From: AP-15 sp963703745
Lineage (GTDB): Bacteria > Pseudomonadota > Alphaproteobacteria > ATCC43930 > CGMCC-115725
Length of the DNA stretch: 64,000 nt
Direction of reading: 5' to 3'
Assembly: GCA_963703745.1 (NCBI GenBank)
Contig: CAVPFL010000004.1
Location: 1,674,001-1,738,000 of the forward strand
The position numbers and the translations under genes are program-made. The stretch's first letter is position 1. The number at the start of each line of letters is the position of its first letter. Shown in pieces: positions 62,704 to 64,000 of the stretch. Under the pieces are notes generated by a model. It was not told the DNA's origin, made no database searches, and saw nothing but the letters and a program-made list of their open reading frames with translations.

Positions 62704-63969
62704 ATGACAAATCGCTGTCTGTTAGGCGCCGGAGTGGCGCTTGCCGTGGCGTTCGGTGGCGCTCAGGCGCACGCGCAGCTGTTCCCGTGGAACCAGCCGG
62801 GGGTGGCGGGAGCTTGGTACATCGGGCCCGAGGGCGGGTGGACGTCGTTGACCAGCCAGTCGGAATCGACATCACCCGTCTCGTTCACCGGGCCTAACGG
62901 GGGAACCTTTACCACTCCCGGGTTTAACGCGACGCCGAATACCGACAGCGGCTTCAATGCCGGCGCTCGCGGCGGTTACCAGTGGGGCCCGTGGCGTCTC
63001 GAGGAAGAATACAGCTATCGGCATAACTCCCTGTCCAACAGCAACACGTTGAACATCCTTGGTCCGTTCGGCAACACCTTTACGACCAATGGCGGGCGTA
63101 GTCAGGGGCAGGCTACATCCCACTCGCTCATGACCAACGTGATCTATGACTTCACGGTTGGTTGGCCGGTCAGTCCGCACATCGGGGCCGGCGTCGGTGC
63201 GGTGGACGTCATCGAGAGCACGTCGATCAACTCCTTCACCCTGCCCCGTTCCATAGGCGCGCCGATCAACCCGGCGTCGCCGTTATCCGTCCAGGGGCCC
63301 CAGACGTTCGGCGGCACCCTCCTGAGCGGCAGCGGCTGGAGGTTCGGCTATCAGGCGATCGCGGGTCTTCGCTATGATTTCAGCCCGGCGGTCTCGTTTG
63401 ATCTCGACTATCGTTACCTGGGGACCACCAACCAGACGTTAACCAACAACGGCTCTGCAAGATATCCGTTCCCGCACGGCTTTGTGAACGGCGTCCCCAC
63501 CACGAACTGCTGCACGGGCGGCAGCTTTACCAGCAAGTACAACTCGAACAACATCGTGGCCAGCGTAACGCTAAAGTTTGGTGCGCCGCCGGCACCACCG
63601 CCACCGCTGCCGCCGGCCCCGCCGCCGCCGCCGCCTCAGAAAGTCTTCCTCGTCTTCTTCGACTGGGATAAGTACAACATCACGCCGGAAGGCGAGAAGA
63701 TCATCGAGCTCGCGGCGCAGCAATACAAGGCGGGCGGCTCGGTTAAGCTGCAGGTCACCGGATATACCGACACCACGGGCTCGTACGCCTACAATCAGCG
63801 GCTCTCCGAGCGGCGCGCCAATGCCGTGGCGGGTCGTCTCGCCGCCCTCGGTGTCGCGCGCAGCGATATGGCGGTCAGCGGTCGCAGCTTCAACGATCTC
63901 CGCGTGCCGACGCCGCTCGGTGTGCGCGAGCCGCAGAACCGGCGTGTCGAGATCCTCTTCCCGCAGTAA
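62704..63969 (+). CDS. OmpA-family outer-membrane protein
   Basis: A 421-residue outer-membrane protein. A signal peptide ends at AQAHAQ, an eight-stranded type beta-barrel follows to ~residue 300 (repeated aromatic strands such as RLEEEYSYR and FGYQAIAGLRYDF), then a Pro-rich linker (PPPPLPPAPPPPPP) and a peptidoglycan-binding OmpA domain (LQVTGYTDTTGS, YNQRLSERRANAVAGRLAAL, REPQNRRVEILF). It links outer membrane and cell wall. Start ATG 62704 has a strong ribosome-binding site. The stop lies 31 bases from the window edge. Confidence 0.93.
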   Translation: MTNRCLLGAGVALAVAFGGAQAHAQLFPWNQPGVAGAWYIGPEGGWTSLTSQSESTSPVSFTGPNGGTFTTPGFNATPNTDSGFNAGARGGYQWGPWRLEEEYSYRHNSLSNSNTLNILGPFGNTFTTNGGRSQGQATSHSLMTNVIYDFTVGWPVSPHIGAGVGAVDVIESTSINSFTLPRSIGAPINPASPLSVQGPQTFGGTLLSGSGWRFGYQAIAGLRYDFSPAVSFDLDYRYLGTTNQTLTNNGSARYPFPHGFVNGVPTTNCCTGGSFTSKYNSNNIVASVTLKFGAPPAPPPPLPPAPPPPPPQKVFLVFFDWDKYNITPEGEKIIELAAQQYKAGGSVKLQVTGYTDTTGSYAYNQRLSERRANAVAGRLAALGVARSDMAVSGRSFNDLRVPTPLGVREPQNRRVEILFPQ

Positions 63970-64000
63970 AGCGGTCTCGCTCGCGAAGCCCCGGGATCCG

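Overview
This 64 kb window is chromosomal DNA from a GC-rich alphaproteobacterium. The strongest sign is the order mnmG-rsmG-parA-parB on the minus strand with parS sites (TGTTTCACGTGAAACA) inside rsmG, an arrangement typical of Alphaproteobacteria near the replication origin. The heme/PQQ enzymes, an OmpA-type porin, a Rap1a/Tai-like protein and a PEP-CTERM protein fit an environmental, probably soil, lineage. I cannot place it more precisely from sequence alone.

Layout. 1-1.1 kb: end of a nitrate/sulfonate/taurine-type ABC transporter (permease tail and ATPase). 1.3-8.2 kb: parB, parA, rsmG and mnmG, split by a 2.66 kb insertion that carries a decayed alpha-carbonic anhydrase, a PEP-CTERM protein, a truncated serine recombinase and a second copy of the rsmG 5' end with its parS. 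8.3-17.7 kb: PQQ dehydrogenase with cytochrome c, a terminase fragment, a MetX-like hydrolase, a PncC-NadD-like fusion, a cassette of two dehalogenase-like genes and an alpha/beta hydrolase under a divergent LysR regulator, and a GntP permease. 18-23.4 kb: broken glutamate-receptor-type channel, patatin, frameshifted AraC regulator, secreted amidohydrolase. 24.1-30.5 kb: same-strand stress/energy cluster (Na/Pi cotransporter, PPK2, P-type ATPase, DUF1269, SHOCT protein). 30.7-36 kb: small envelope proteins, a 23-bp tandem repeat, a truncated radical SAM gene, a truncated lipoprotein, a Gly/Trp-rich secreted protein and a ceramidase-like membrane enzyme. 36.1-45.8 kb: an unbroken nine-gene minus-strand operon joining an RND efflux pump to an Mrp-type cation/proton antiporter. 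46-52 kb: intact lipoprotein paralogue, decayed ceramidase-like paralogue, aldehyde dehydrogenase and xanthine dehydrogenase wreckage, second PQQ dehydrogenase with a small Fe-S protein, DUF2478 gene with a nonsense codon, cupin. 52-55.5 kb: terminase large subunit with a DUF5681 partner and an IS630 element. 55.9-64 kb: membrane-anchored ATPase-like protein, PutA, FAD oxidase, OmpA-type outer-membrane protein.

How the genes work together. The RND/Mrp operon would couple envelope efflux with monovalent-cation and proton exchange. The 24-30 kb cluster links phosphate uptake, polyphosphate-driven nucleotide phosphorylation and cation pumping. The dehalogenase-like genes could act in succession. 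The most notable points are the duplicated parS, the RND-Mrp translational coupling, and a lipoprotein/ceramidase-like gene pair present twice in which one partner has decayed in each copy. About fifteen genes are broken by frameshift, nonsense or truncation, so either genome erosion or assembly error should be considered.
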